The notes: generated from the letters alone by a model not told the origin. 53,855 nucleotides of DNA from Saprospiraceae bacterium (GCA_017985675.1 JAGNXB010000015.1:1-53855); one strand, 5' to 3'. Shown: positions 8,943-19,342, counted from the first letter of the stretch. A program made the numbers and translations.

Positions 8943-8958
8943 TATGTAAAGATACATA
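8943..8958. promoter_or_regulatory. palindrome TATGTA-AAGA-TACATA overlapping the antitoxin -7 box
   Basis: A perfect 6-base dyad with a 4-base centre. On the minus strand it contains TATCTTTA (8954-8947), one mismatch from the -7 consensus, so a protein bound here would block transcription of the toxin-antitoxin genes. This fits autoregulation. Confidence 0.5.
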
Positions 8959-9005
8959 CCCTAAACTCAGATAAACAAATGAATGTTTATCAAAGTTCCC
9001 TTTGT

Positions 9006-9089
9006 TTATTGTACGTGGGCATGGAAGGCTAATGCAATTCCATTCGGATCAGTTAAAGCGAACTGGTTTACGCTTTTATAGGCACAAAT
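9006..9089 (-). pseudogene. C-terminal remnant of a glyoxalase/bleomycin-resistance (VOC) protein
   Basis: On the minus strand a 27-codon open stretch encodes VNQFALTDPNGIALAFHAH followed by a stop. The DPNG(I)xLxF pattern is the characteristic last strand of VOC-fold proteins. The frame is blocked upstream by TGA, and no start or other part of the domain is seen. It lies between the toxin-antitoxin pair and the PD40 gene, so it is probably the remaining tail of a gene lost when the module arrived. The assignment rests on one short motif. Confidence 0.4.
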
Positions 9090-9108
9090 TCATTAAGGAA
9101 TGACGAAC

Positions 9109-10230
9109 TTAGTCCTTCCACTCCGCAATGAAAAAATTGGTATCCCGTGTGCCCCCATTATTCCGGTTGCTGGAAAAGGCCAGATACTTTCCATTGTTGG
9201 AAAAAACAGGAAAAGCGGAGAAGGCATCATCCGCCGTAATCCTTTCCAGTCCGGAACCGTCCAAATTGATCAGATAGAGATTAAAGGGAAACCCTCGCTC
9301 ACTGGCATGATTGGATGCAAAAACAATCTTTTCACCACTGGGATGGAAGAAGGGGCACCAGTTGGCTTTGCCCAGCTTCGTGACCTGCACCACGTTAGTT
9401 CCATCGGCATTGGCAACAAACACCTCCATATCCGTCGGCTCTACAAGACCCTGCTTCAATAATTCTTTATATTCTTTTACGTCTTCCGGAGTTGTAGGAC
9501 GGGAAGCGCGCCAAACAATTTTTGTTCCATCTGGTGAGAAAAATGCACCGCCGTCATATCCTAGATCGGAGGTGATTTGTTTCAATCCCGATCCGTCAAT
9601 ATTCATAGTATACAACTCAAGGTCGCCTGATCGATCGGAAGTAAAGATGATTTTATCCCCTTTTGGTGATACCGTTGCCTCAGCGTCGTATCCCTTCGTG
9701 TTGGTAAGTTGTTTGGTAATATTTCCTTTTAGATCCGAAATGAATATATCAAACGTAGGGTAGATAGACCATACATATTTGCCCCCTGGTTTGCGTTCCA
9801 CTTCCTGTGGGCACTGTTCATCGTGATGATGTGTAGAGGCATATAAAACTGAAGTGTCGCCAGGCATAAAATAGGAGCAGGTAGTGCGGCCCCTGCCTGT
9901 ACTAACAATCTGGGGCACTTCATTCTGCCATGAGTCCTGCCAGCCCGTCACATAGATTTGATCACATTCGGTACCCCACTTTGGGTTGCGGGCCTGGAAA
10001 ACCAGCATTTCATCATTGAAGGACCAATACGCTTCGGCATTGTCACCGCCAAACGTGACCTGGCGGATAGATTTGAAATGGTTCTCGCCTGGTAAAATGA
10101 GGGAGTCCACAACAGTTTCAACCTGCTCCTTTTCCTGAGTGGTGCCGGATTCCTTGCAGGCTGAGGTCAGAAGTAAAGATGCTGCCAGGCAAATGAAAGT
10201 CCCTTGAATAGAATATGAAAACAAAGTCAT
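9109..10230 (-). CDS. PD40/TolB-like beta-propeller lipoprotein
   Basis: A 373-residue predicted lipoprotein: hydrophobic segment followed by a lipobox LLTSAC with Cys at residue 25, then an acidic linker. Several WD40-like PD40 blades follow, each with the (S/H)P(K/D/S)G(D/T/E)KI(I/V)(F/W) pattern (SPKGDKIIFTSDRSG, SPDGTKIVWRASR, HPSGEKIVFASN, SNNGKYLAFSSNRN), giving a six-bladed TolB-like propeller. Such proteins bind peptides or other proteins at the envelope; this one is a stand-alone propeller and not the TolB of a tol-pal operon. A TATATTTG -7 box lies 24 bases upstream. Confidence 0.85.
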   Translation of the reverse strand: MTLFSYSIQGTFICLAASLLLTSACKESGTTQEKEQVETVVDSLILPGENHFKSIRQVTFGGDNAEAYWSFNDEMLVFQARNPKWGTECDQIYVTGWQDSWQNEVPQIVSTGRGRTTCSYFMPGDTSVLYASTHHHDEQCPQEVERKPGGKYVWSIYPTFDIFISDLKGNITKQLTNTKGYDAEATVSPKGDKIIFTSDRSGDLELYTMNIDGSGLKQITSDLGYDGGAFFSPDGTKIVWRASRPTTPEDVKEYKELLKQGLVEPTDMEVFVANADGTNVVQVTKLGKANWCPFFHPSGEKIVFASNHASERGFPFNLYLINLDGSGLERITADDAFSAFPVFSNNGKYLAFSSNRNNGGTRDTNFFIAEWKD

Positions 10231-10254
10231 GTAAGTTATTTAGGTAAACGGCCG

Positions 10255-10262
10255 CAAATATA
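10255..10262 (-). promoter_or_regulatory. -7 box TATATTTG upstream of the PD40 lipoprotein gene
   Basis: Exact TAnnTTTG match on the minus strand (10262-10255), 24 bases before the ATG at 10230. No clear -33 TTG was found at the usual distance. Confidence 0.45.
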
Positions 10263-10383
10263 CTCCTACTGACCTGTTTGAAGTGCCGTATAATAGCTTT
10301 GGTTTGTCACCTTATCGTCATATTAGTTTGTTCGGTCCAAGGTAGTATTCCAAAATAGGATGACGTACCAATAGGGTAAAAAA

Positions 10384-11859
10384 CTACGTATAGAGCGCAT
10401 AGATCACCAGAGAAATAACGCTTATTCCCGCAATATTGACCCAAAACCCTGTCCGAACCATATCCCTCGTTCGTACAAGCCCGCTACCAAATACGATGGT
10501 ATTGGGCGGTGTAGCTACAGGCATCATAAATCCCAGGCTTGCAAACAATGCTGTTGCAACCATCAATCCTTTCAGCGGAAGCAGGCCATCATCAGCCAGC
10601 GTGGCCAATACAGGCAAAACCAATTGGATGCAGGCGATATTGCTGGCAAATTCACTGATGATCGTAATAATTGCGCCGACGCTGAGGAGGAGAATCAATG
10701 GATGTACTGACTGAAGACCCTCCAAATGACCGGCGAGCCATTTGCTTAATCCGGATTGCTCAAATCCCATCGCCAGTGCAAATCCACTACCAAACAGCAA
10801 TACGATGCCAAAGGGCAACTTCTGGATATCCCGCCACTCCAGCAGCCTTCCTTTTTCTGTAGAAGCCGGAAGAACAAACAAAACAAGACATGCAACAATG
10901 ACAATAATACCGTCATTCACCCGGTCGCCTAATCCGCTCATGCTGGCCCATCCCCGGAAAAGTGTATCACCAAAGGACATATCCGGCCGGCTAAACCATG
11001 CGAGGACGGTAAGAAGGAATATGCCGGCAACAATGCGCTGATCTATGGTAAGTTTTCCCAGGGCACGGTATGAATGTTTGAAATAATGCCCGGGCAAATG
11101 GCACGTTTGCGTGCGCAAGTAGCGGAAACGGAGTAGCAGGTACGTGAATAGAGCAAGGACAATCGTTATCAATCCAGCCTTCGCAAAAAATGAGGCAAAA
11201 TTCATGGAGGCATCGCCGGGGAACGTGCGTTGATAATAGCTATAGAAGTACATATTCGGGGGTGTACCTACCAGGGTGCTCATCCCGCCCAGCGTAGCGG
11301 CATAAGCTAATCCAAGGAGTAGCGCAGTAGCCAATGGAGAGGGTGCTGTACTCTTTTGTTCCCCCCTGATATGATCGATTACGGCCATCACAGCAGGTAT
11401 CAACATAAGAACTGTAGCTGTATTGGAAACCCACATCGAGACAAAAAAAGCAGTGCCCATCACCCCGGCCAGAATACGATTAGGTGCCGCTCCCGTTCGG
11501 CTTAATATTCCCAGCGCCAGACGCGTATGTAATTGCCACCGCTCCATAGCAAATGCCAGCATAAATCCGCCCAGAAACAAAAAGATGATAGGGTCCATGT
11601 ATTGACTGGAAGTTTCACCGGGACTGCTGATACCTAATAGAGGGATTAACACAAAGGGCAATAATGCCGTCACCGCCAGATCCACCGGCTCCGTAAACCA
11701 CCAAAGAGCAACCCATGCAACAATCGCTGCCATAGCAGTTGCTTGTGGTTGTGTGGGGTCCAGGTTACCCCAAGCTAAAATACATGTAAAAAAAAGGGGA
11801 CCCGCGATTAGGGCCATTGTTTTTCCAGAACGGATGTCAGGTATAGTGAATGGTCGCAT
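10384..11859 (-). CDS. DASS/SLC13 family sodium-coupled anion transporter
   Basis: A 491-residue membrane protein with about 11-13 hydrophobic segments. It carries the two repeat-related Na+/substrate motifs of the family: SNTATVLMLIP in the first half and ASNIACIQLVLP in the second, and the conserved MPVATPPNTIVFGSG near the end. DASS proteins import dicarboxylates, citrate or sulfate with Na+. The second motif is Ser-Asn-Ile where the bacterial dicarboxylate transporter VcINDY has Ser-Asn-Thr, so the substrate is uncertain. The frame reaches a TTG at 11862; the ATG at 11859 is preferred. A TATCTTAG box lies 6 bases before the ATG. Confidence 0.87.
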   Translation of the reverse strand: MRPFTIPDIRSGKTMALIAGPLFFTCILAWGNLDPTQPQATAMAAIVAWVALWWFTEPVDLAVTALLPFVLIPLLGISSPGETSSQYMDPIIFLFLGGFMLAFAMERWQLHTRLALGILSRTGAAPNRILAGVMGTAFFVSMWVSNTATVLMLIPAVMAVIDHIRGEQKSTAPSPLATALLLGLAYAATLGGMSTLVGTPPNMYFYSYYQRTFPGDASMNFASFFAKAGLITIVLALFTYLLLRFRYLRTQTCHLPGHYFKHSYRALGKLTIDQRIVAGIFLLTVLAWFSRPDMSFGDTLFRGWASMSGLGDRVNDGIIVIVACLVLFVLPASTEKGRLLEWRDIQKLPFGIVLLFGSGFALAMGFEQSGLSKWLAGHLEGLQSVHPLILLLSVGAIITIISEFASNIACIQLVLPVLATLADDGLLPLKGLMVATALFASLGFMMPVATPPNTIVFGSGLVRTRDMVRTGFWVNIAGISVISLVIYALYT

Positions 11860-11959
11860 CAATGGCTAAGATAGGGGGTATCTGGTCATTTTATCGTCAT
11901 AAAAGGTCAGAATGGGCAGGTTGTAAGCCTCTCGTTAAGCATATTATTAGCGCTGCTTG

Positions 11960-11967
11960 TACATTTG
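11960..11967 (+). promoter_or_regulatory. -7 box TACATTTG for the M28 peptidase gene
   Basis: Exact TAnnTTTG match 36 bases upstream of ATG 12004. It overlaps the TTG at 11965 that the open frame would otherwise allow as a start, so it supports the later ATG. Confidence 0.5.
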
Positions 11968-12003
11968 CCCTGTTTTTATGCCAAATACTTCAAATTGACC
12001 ATT

Positions 12004-13221
12004 ATGTTTAACCGCTTTTCAATTGCACTTTTTCTGTTCCTGTTTTCTTTACAGGTTGTTTGGTGCCAGGGCTCACTGTGGAGTGTGCAGAAGGATTTGG
12101 CTTTTTTATCCTCTGATTTAACGGCAGGTCGGTTTTCTGGATCAGATGGGGAACGATTGGCTGCACGATATATAGCGGAGCGATTTGCAGAAGCGGGCGT
12201 GAAGCCGGGCGGAACAAATGGGTATTTCCAGGCTTTTGAATTAAAATTGCCTGCACATCCGCATGATACCGTCGGCACCGGAGCACCTATCACCGCTACC
12301 AATGTCATAGGGTGGTTGGATAATAATGCGGCCACAACGGTAGTGATTGGTGCTCATTATGATCATTTGGGTGAAGGCGGACATGGATCACGGCATACTG
12401 GCGAACCCGCTATTCACAACGGCGCGGATGATAATGCGTCAGGTGTTGCGGCATTAATCTACATGGCTGAAGCACTGGCTAAAAACGGGCCTAAAAATAA
12501 TAATTACCTGTTTATTGGATTCTCCGGCGAGGAACTTGGATTGTTTGGATCCAAGTATTTTGTGGAAAATCCAACTATTCCTCTGGCTTCGATAAACTAT
12601 ATGCTCAACATGGATATGGTAGGCCGATTGGATACGGTCCTGGTGATTAATGGCGCCGGAACCTCGCCCTCCTGGAAGGACGTATTCAATGTATCAAACA
12701 AACCGGGATTCTCCCTGGTGACGAATGAAAGTGGCATCGGGCCTTCAGATCATACCTCATTCTATTTAAAAAACATCCCTGCAATCCACTTTTTTACAGG
12801 ACAACATGGGGACTATCACAAGCCATCTGATGATGCCCATTTGGTGAATTGTGAGGGCATTCAAACGGTTGGTGAATTTTTACTGAGCATTATTCGGGGT
12901 CTGGATCCGCAGGGCAGGATTCCTTTCTCCAAGACAAAAGATGAAGACACACAACGTTCGAGAAGTTTCAAAGTCACTATGGGCGTGATGCCGGATTATA
13001 CCTATCAGGGCCAGGGCATGCGGATCGACGGTGTGCTTGAAGGCAGGCCTGCCAAAGCAGCAGGTTTGGAGAACGGCGATATCATCCTCCAGATAGGTGA
13101 CATTAAGGTCGGATCCATCCAGGATTATATGGGGGCCTTAGGCCAATTTAACAAAGGTGATACAACCAAAGTTACCGTAAAGCGGAAGGATCAGGAGCTG
13201 CAAAAAGAAATTACATTCTAG
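12004..13221 (+). CDS. M28 family zinc aminopeptidase with C-terminal PDZ domain
   Basis: A 405-residue exported peptidase. A signal peptide (MFNRFSIALFLFLFSLQVVWCQ) precedes the di-zinc domain: His118 (AHYDHLG), bridging Asp142 (GADDNASG), catalytic Glu176 and ligand Glu177 (GEELGLFGS), Asp204 (NMDMVGR) and His268 or His272 in QHGDYHKPSD. Residues of about 325-405 form a PDZ domain (MGVMPDY, GVLEGRPAKAAGLENGDIIL). M28 enzymes with PDZ domains are periplasmic or surface aminopeptidases in Bacteroidota. All zinc ligands are present, so activity is expected. ATG 12004 gives a proper signal peptide; the frame upstream is not coding-like. Confidence 0.92.
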   Translation: MFNRFSIALFLFLFSLQVVWCQGSLWSVQKDLAFLSSDLTAGRFSGSDGERLAARYIAERFAEAGVKPGGTNGYFQAFELKLPAHPHDTVGTGAPITATNVIGWLDNNAATTVVIGAHYDHLGEGGHGSRHTGEPAIHNGADDNASGVAALIYMAEALAKNGPKNNNYLFIGFSGEELGLFGSKYFVENPTIPLASINYMLNMDMVGRLDTVLVINGAGTSPSWKDVFNVSNKPGFSLVTNESGIGPSDHTSFYLKNIPAIHFFTGQHGDYHKPSDDAHLVNCEGIQTVGEFLLSIIRGLDPQGRIPFSKTKDEDTQRSRSFKVTMGVMPDYTYQGQGMRIDGVLEGRPAKAAGLENGDIILQIGDIKVGSIQDYMGALGQFNKGDTTKVTVKRKDQELQKEITF

Positions 13222-13411
13222 ACTTTTGCCCTTCAAAATCATTGAAGCAGGATCCGAAACTGGATTGAGGCTAGCTAAAAGGGGTTTAAAATGAAATTGA
13301 TTTGACCATAATATTCAGTAGTTTAAGCCATTAAGTAAACTATTTCAAGAAAAAATAGAGGCGCTGCATCATTGTCGGGTGGTTTTTTTTATTTTTACCG
13401 ATTAAAGGACT

Positions 13412-13708
13412 ATGCAGCTACACCAATTGAACGACCAGTTAGACACGCTTGAGCTGAAAGCGCGGCAGTTGGCTATTCGATTGAAACATATGCAAGGTCT
13501 CAATGAAGAACTAAACGCATTAAACCACCAGCTTAAACGAGAACTCGAAAAAGCAAATGAACGAATAAAACATATGGAATCGACACCAGGTAACACCGTT
13601 GTCGGAACTACCCATCTCGTGGCAGATGCCCGGGAGATCAAGAAGGAGATTCAGCGCTATATAGACGAGTTGGATAAATGCATCGAATGGCTGAGCAAAC
13701 AACCATAA
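13412..13708 (+). CDS. small coiled-coil protein preceding zapA
   Basis: A 98-residue protein that is almost entirely a predicted coiled coil in residues 1-60 (heptads of Leu with Gln/Glu/Lys: LNDQLDTLELKARQLA, LNHQLKRELEKANERIKHME), followed by a Thr-rich linker and a short helix ending in WLSKQP. No signal peptide. It lies 5 bases upstream of the zapA start, so it is probably co-translated with it. By position and shape it could be a divisome partner (ZapB-like), but no family match is recognised. Confidence 0.75.
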   Translation: MQLHQLNDQLDTLELKARQLAIRLKHMQGLNEELNALNHQLKRELEKANERIKHMESTPGNTVVGTTHLVADAREIKKEIQRYIDELDKCIEWLSKQP

Positions 13709-13713
13709 ACACG

Positions 13714-14016
13714 ATGATTGCAACGAGCAAAAAACAGGTCAACCTGGTCATAGCTGGGCGTTCTTATCCTGTACAGATAGATCCTGTAGAGGAAGAATCC
13801 CTGTTGGCCATCGTTGCCGAGGTCAATCGTCGGGTGGAAAGCTTTCAACAGCGCCACCCCACTCAGGATAAACAGGACTTCCTGGCTATGGCGGTCTTGA
13901 CCTATGCTTCAGAGTTGCATAAAATCCAACATACGGACGAACTAGTTGCTTTGCAGGACAGCATGGCTGCGAAAATCGCAACAGTAGATCATATATTAGA
14001 AGGGCTTCTTTCCTGA
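13714..14016 (+). CDS. zapA: cell division protein ZapA
   Basis: A 100-residue ZapA family protein. The N-terminal beta-strand domain is VNLVIAGRSYPVQIDPVEEE, followed by LLAIVAEVNRRVESFQ and the conserved FLAMAVLTYASELHKIQ helix, then a C-terminal coiled coil that forms the antiparallel tetramer. ZapA crosslinks FtsZ filaments at mid-cell. The frame is open to 13678 and has ATGs at 13678, 13687 and 13714; the last begins 5 bases after the upstream stop and matches family length. The upstream coiled-coil gene and downstream rny are a common Bacteroidota neighbourhood. Confidence 0.88.
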   Translation: MIATSKKQVNLVIAGRSYPVQIDPVEEESLLAIVAEVNRRVESFQQRHPTQDKQDFLAMAVLTYASELHKIQHTDELVALQDSMAAKIATVDHILEGLLS

Positions 14017-14094
14017 TCTTGTTCCATTACGGTATTTTCCTTGTGCCTTTTCATTTGGATAGGTAAGTATTCATTTTATTTAAACACCGTAACT

Positions 14095-15744
14095 ATGGAT
14101 TGGATAATAGGAGGCATTATAGGATTATTGGCAGGCGGCAGCGGGGTTTGGTCCTGGCTGTCCGTACTCAATAAAAAGCGAATTGGCCAAATTAATCAAC
14201 AAACAGATCTTGCACTAAAGGAAGCTAAACTGACAGCAAAGCGACTTGTAGATGAGGCAGAAACCAAGGCTGAAAAAATTGTAGCCAAAGCCGAGGCAAC
14301 CAATGAAGCCATAAAAACCAAAAAGATTCAGGAAGCCCGGGATAAGTTTAATCGCTTCAGGTCAGAGTTTGAAGAGGAAAAGGCCCAGCACAAAGTGCAG
14401 TTGAAAGAGCGGGAAATTGAAGTTCGAAATCTGGAAAAGGATATGGAACACCGCGAAAAAGATATCCAGTCCAAAGTAGATGATATCCAGCAACGGGAAA
14501 ACGAATTGCAACAGGTGCGGGACAACCTGGAAGTGCAATTGAAGATCGTCAGCAAAAAGAAGGAAGAATTGGAAGCGGCCAATGAACAACATATCAAAGC
14601 CCTGGAAGGCATAGCCCGCTTAACTGAACAGGAAGCCCGAAATCAGATCCTTCAGGCGGTAAAAGCCAAATCTGAAAATGATGCCATGGCATTGGTGAAA
14701 GACGCTATTTCGCAAGCACACGCTGATGCCAATAAGGAAGCGAAAAAAATCATCATTACCACTATCCAGCGGATGGCATCCGAGTTCACGATTGAAAATA
14801 CTGTCTCTGTCTTTAATCTCGAATCGGACGATATAAAAGGTCAGATCATCGGAAGGGAGGGCCGTAACATTCGTGCCATTGAAGCAGCTACCGGAGCTGA
14901 AATTGTGGTAGATGATACACCAGAGGCTATCATCATTTCCAGTTTTGACCCTATCCGCCGCGAAATAGCACGACTCGCTTTGAAAAAGCTCGTAGCCGAT
15001 GGACGCATTCACCCATCCCGGATCGAGGAAGTTGTGGCCAAAACTAAAAAACAGCTCGAAGAACAGATTATTGAAATCGGGGAACGCACCGTCATCGATT
15101 TGGATATACACGGTCTGGATCCATATCTTATAAAGATGGTGGGCCGGATGCGCTTCCGTTCGTCCTACGGACAAAACCTGCTCAAGCACTCCATGGAAGT
15201 AGCCAATCTCTGCGCCACCATGGCCGCCGAATTGGGACTCAACCCCAAGCAGATCAAACTGGCCAAACGAGCCGGACTCCTGCACGATATTGGCAAAGTA
15301 TCTGAAGAAGAGTCAGAGCTTTCCCACGCAGTTTTAGGTATGCAGATCTGCGAAAAACATGGCGAAAGCGCGATCGTATTGAATGCAGTGGGTGCCCACC
15401 ACGATGAGATCGAAATGAATAACATTATATCTCCGGTTGTCCAGGCCTGTGACTCCATCTCCGGTGCCCGCCCTGGTGCCCGCCGTGAGATCCTGGAAAG
15501 TTATCTCAAGCGGATTAATGACCTGGAAGAACTGGCCATGTCGTATGATGGGGTTGCCAAAGCTTATGCCTTGCAGGCAGGACGTGAGCTAAGGGTCATC
15601 GTTGAAGCAGAGAAGGTTTCCGATCAATATGCCGATGATCTGTCTTTTATGATCTCTCAGAAAATTCAGGAACAAATGCAGTATCCCGGCCAGATAAAAG
15701 TCACGGTAATTCGAGAAATGAGGGCGGTAAACTACGCTCGGTAG
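14095..15744 (+). CDS. rny: ribonuclease Y
   Basis: A 549-residue endoribonuclease. Order of parts: an N-terminal membrane anchor ([17 protein letters not shown]), a long charged coiled coil (about residues 30-215), a KH domain with the [15 protein letters not shown] loop and [12 protein letters not shown], then an HD domain with LLHDIGK metal ligands and a preceding HSMEVANLC. RNase Y starts decay of many mRNAs from the inner membrane. Start ATG 14095 places the anchor at the N-terminus as in the family; the upstream 18 codons are not conserved. A strong terminator follows at 15768. Confidence 0.96.
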   Translation: MDWIIGGIIGLLAGGSGVWSWLSVLNKKRIGQINQQTDLALKEAKLTAKRLVDEAETKAEKIVAKAEATNEAIKTKKIQEARDKFNRFRSEFEEEKAQHKVQLKEREIEVRNLEKDMEHREKDIQSKVDDIQQRENELQQVRDNLEVQLKIVSKKKEELEAANEQHIKALEGIARLTEQEARNQILQAVKAKSENDAMALVKDAISQAHADANKEAKKIIITTIQRMASEFTIENTVSVFNLESDDIKGQIIGREGRNIRAIEAATGAEIVVDDTPEAIIISSFDPIRREIARLALKKLVADGRIHPSRIEEVVAKTKKQLEEQIIEIGERTVIDLDIHGLDPYLIKMVGRMRFRSSYGQNLLKHSMEVANLCATMAAELGLNPKQIKLAKRAGLLHDIGKVSEEESELSHAVLGMQICEKHGESAIVLNAVGAHHDEIEMNNIISPVVQACDSISGARPGARREILESYLKRINDLEELAMSYDGVAKAYALQAGRELRVIVEAEKVSDQYADDLSFMISQKIQEQMQYPGQIKVTVIREMRAVNYAR

Positions 15745-15767
15745 TTCATTTTACACAATTGCTCTTC

Positions 15768-15810
15768 AAAGGGCCGGCAATGCTCAGAGAGCGTTTGCCG
15801 GCCCTTTTTT
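15768..15810 (+). terminator. rho-independent terminator of rny
   Basis: A 13-base perfect stem AAAGGGCCGGCAA (15768-15780) / TTGCCGGCCCTTT (15795-15807) with a 14-base loop and a T-run. It is one of the strongest terminators in the window. Confidence 0.92.
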
Positions 15811-15831
15811 AATTGAGGTATCGTGTACCGT

Positions 15832-15862
15832 TTGGTTTTAATTTCCATATGTGGTATCTTGG
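15832..15862 (+). promoter_or_regulatory. promoter for the membrane protein gene at 15879
   Basis: TTG (15832-15834), 20 bases, TATCTTGG (15855-15862). One mismatch in the -7 box. Transcription would start near 15868, just upstream of ATG 15879, which argues against the earlier in-frame TTG 15813 and ATG 15849. Confidence 0.5.
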
Positions 15863-15878
15863 TCTAGAAATAAGCAAT

Positions 15879-16454
15879 ATGGTTGATCCCCGACTAGTTC
15901 AAATTCCGACAAACGAGCAAGTTTTTGCAACGAAATGGCTTCAACTGCTGGAAGAGCGTTCAAAACAGCAGAAATACTGGATCTTTTCATCCAGCGCACT
16001 CTTTTTATTAGCCTTTGTCCTCTATCTGCTATACTATAGCATGGAGATGCCGATAGGTTATTATTTAGCCGCTACCTGGTTATTGTTTTCCGGTAGTTTG
16101 TCCTGGTATCTGAACCGCAATGATAGAAGGGTAAAATCCTGGAAGCAACTGGCGGGTGAAGGCGGATCCTTTTCGTTTAGCCAGGCTAAAATGCAATTGA
16201 CCCATGATCGGCTGCCTTTGAGGCACAGCCTGTTTTATGGGGCTATCATAGGCATTGCCTTGTTTCTTCTTTATCAGGGGGCCAAAATTGTAGAAAACGA
16301 TTGGTTCCCGGAAACATGGTTAATGATCATATTGTCATTGGCATTAGGTCAGGCCTCGGGGTTTTTACAACGATATCTATACAATACAGGTATAGAGGCT
16401 GATCTTAAAGCTATCTCTGAAATTGAAGCTGCAAAGCAAACGCAGCATGACTGA
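15879..16454 (+). CDS. unrecognised membrane protein upstream of the ATP synthase operon
   Basis: A 191-residue protein with four hydrophobic segments in two hairpins (WIFSSSALFLLAFVLYLLYY; YYLAATWLLFSGSLSWYL; LFYGAIIGIALFLLYQG; WLMIILSLALGQASGFL), separated by a charged cytoplasmic-type loop. No family was recognised. It lies about 200 bases before atpB, where Bacteroidota often have AtpI/AtpZ-type small membrane proteins, but it is larger than those and lacks their pattern, so I do not call it atpI. The start is chosen from the promoter at 15832-15862. Confidence 0.7.
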   Translation: MVDPRLVQIPTNEQVFATKWLQLLEERSKQQKYWIFSSSALFLLAFVLYLLYYSMEMPIGYYLAATWLLFSGSLSWYLNRNDRRVKSWKQLAGEGGSFSFSQAKMQLTHDRLPLRHSLFYGAIIGIALFLLYQGAKIVENDWFPETWLMIILSLALGQASGFLQRYLYNTGIEADLKAISEIEAAKQTQHD

Positions 16455-16607
16455 CGGAATGTAATAGTTACCATTGATAGAGGCTTTGTTAGTTAAAATC
16501 TCGGTCAAAACCTAATTGAATAGGGGGGATTTGCATTTTTCAAGGGCCTTTCCTCAGAAAAGTGTTATTTTCCTTTAAAAATCCTTTATTCATCCACCGC
16601 GTTTGGC

Positions 16608-16615
16608 TACCTTTG
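16608..16615 (+). promoter_or_regulatory. -7 box TACCTTTG of the atp operon
   Basis: Exact TAnnTTTG match about 48 bases upstream of the atpB ATG 16664. The -33 element is not clear (a T-rich stretch lies at the expected distance). Confidence 0.5.
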
Positions 16616-16663
16616 CACCGGTTTTTGAAGGGGGATTTCTCCTTACCATGAAACACGTTGCAA

Positions 16664-18183
<1,520 letters not shown>

Positions 18184-18199
18184 TCTATCAGATCGAACC

Positions 18200-18242
18200 G
18201 CGGGTTGCTGCCGGCGATTGGCATGCAGCACCCCGCTTTTTT
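18200..18242 (+). terminator. terminator-like hairpin between atpE and atpF
   Basis: GCGGGTTGCTGC (18200-18211), 13-base loop, GCAGCACCCCGC (18225-18236), one internal mismatch, then six T. It has all the marks of a rho-independent terminator but lies inside the operon, so it must be partial or serve as an mRNA 3'-end stabiliser. Confidence 0.8.
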
Positions 18243-18263
18243 AAGCATTTAATCTGACACAAT

Positions 18264-18785
18264 ATGATTTCGCTTTTTATTACTTTAGAGTTTAGCGTAA
18301 TCAAGCCTGATTACGGTCTCCTTTTCTGGACAGCCATTATCTTTTTGATGGTTTGGTTCATTCTGGGAAAAAAGGCCTTTCCGGCTATTAATGATGCATT
18401 GAAAAAAAGGGAAGCCACTATCGCTGAAGCGTTGGCTTCCGCTGAAAGTGCCCGTAATGAAATGCTTCAATTGCAGTCAAGGAATGAGTCTCTGCTTCAG
18501 GAGGCTCGTGAGGAGCGTTCCAAAATTCTTCGCGATGCAAAAGATGCCCGGGAGTCCATTTTGAATGAGGCTAAAAACAAGGCGAAGGAAGAAGCACAGC
18601 GCATCATGAATGCAGCCAGCCAGGAAATTGAAAAGCAAAAAAATGTAGCCATCCAGGAACTAAAAAGCCAGGCGGGCCTGATGGCATTGGATATTGCCGA
18701 AAAAGTGCTTCACAAGGAACTGAAAAGCCAGCCCGAACAACAGGCTTTTGTCAAATCGCTGGTCGACGAACTTAAACTGAATTAA
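18264..18785 (+). CDS. atpF: F1Fo ATP synthase subunit b
   Basis: A 173-residue peripheral-stalk subunit. One N-terminal membrane helix (YGLLFWTAIIFLMVWFIL) followed by KKAFPAINDALKKREATI and a long Ala/Glu/Lys-rich amphipathic helix to the C-terminus, which dimerises and binds delta. Its start is 80 bases after atpE, beyond the hairpin; its stop is 5 bases before atpH, so b and delta are probably coupled. Confidence 0.95.
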   Translation: MISLFITLEFSVIKPDYGLLFWTAIIFLMVWFILGKKAFPAINDALKKREATIAEALASAESARNEMLQLQSRNESLLQEAREERSKILRDAKDARESILNEAKNKAKEEAQRIMNAASQEIEKQKNVAIQELKSQAGLMALDIAEKVLHKELKSQPEQQAFVKSLVDELKLN

Positions 18786-18790
18786 TACGC

Positions 18791-19342
18791 ATGTCAGTCA
18801 ACCGTATTGCTTCCCGCTATGCCAAATCCCTGCTACAATTGTCTCTGGAAAGGGGCCAGTTGGAAGTAGCACAGGAAGATATGGCTACATTTCGCTCCGC
18901 TTTGGCCAACCGGGATTTTTACCTCTTGCTCAAAAGTCCGTTAGTACACGCCGACAAAAAAGTCAGCATTCTGACGGCCATTTTTTCGGGTAAAATCTCC
19001 GATTTGACATTGGAGTTTTTTAAGATTTGTATTCGCAAGGGAAGGGAAGAATTTCTGCCTGAGATGGCTGATGCTTTTACCGCGCAATACCGTTCTCTTA
19101 AAAATATACTGTCAGTCCGAATCATTTCTGCAGCACCACTTGAAGCTGGAGTGCAGGACCAGATCGGCCGCCAGTTGAAGTCCACTGGATTAGCTACCGG
19201 TGAAATCCAATGGGATCTAAAAGTGGATCCCACACTTATTGGCGGATTTGTGCTTGAATTGGATGATAAACGATATGATGCCAGTGTATCGCACAAGCTG
19301 GATCAATACCGTAAGGAAATTCGTCAGAAAGTCTCGATCTAA
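18791..19342 (+). CDS. atpH: F1Fo ATP synthase subunit delta
   Basis: A 183-residue OSCP/delta subunit. The N-terminal helical domain begins RIASRYAKSLLQLSLERGQLE, and the C-terminal end has the typical DPTLIGGFVLELDDKRYDASVSHKLDQ segment. It joins the b-stalk to the top of F1. Length is normal for the family (about 180). Confidence 0.95.
   Translation: MSVNRIASRYAKSLLQLSLERGQLEVAQEDMATFRSALANRDFYLLLKSPLVHADKKVSILTAIFSGKISDLTLEFFKICIRKGREEFLPEMADAFTAQYRSLKNILSVRIISAAPLEAGVQDQIGRQLKSTGLATGEIQWDLKVDPTLIGGFVLELDDKRYDASVSHKLDQYRKEIRQKVSI

Noticed and set aside
13222..13411. Possible 6S RNA near zapA/rny
   Set aside because: The gap has a suitable size, but I could not recognise the 6S central bubble or closing stem; the zapA-rny gap is only 78 bases.
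14620..15285. 221-codon minus-strand frame
   Set aside because: It lies antisense to RNase Y, whose KH and HD motifs are unmistakable.
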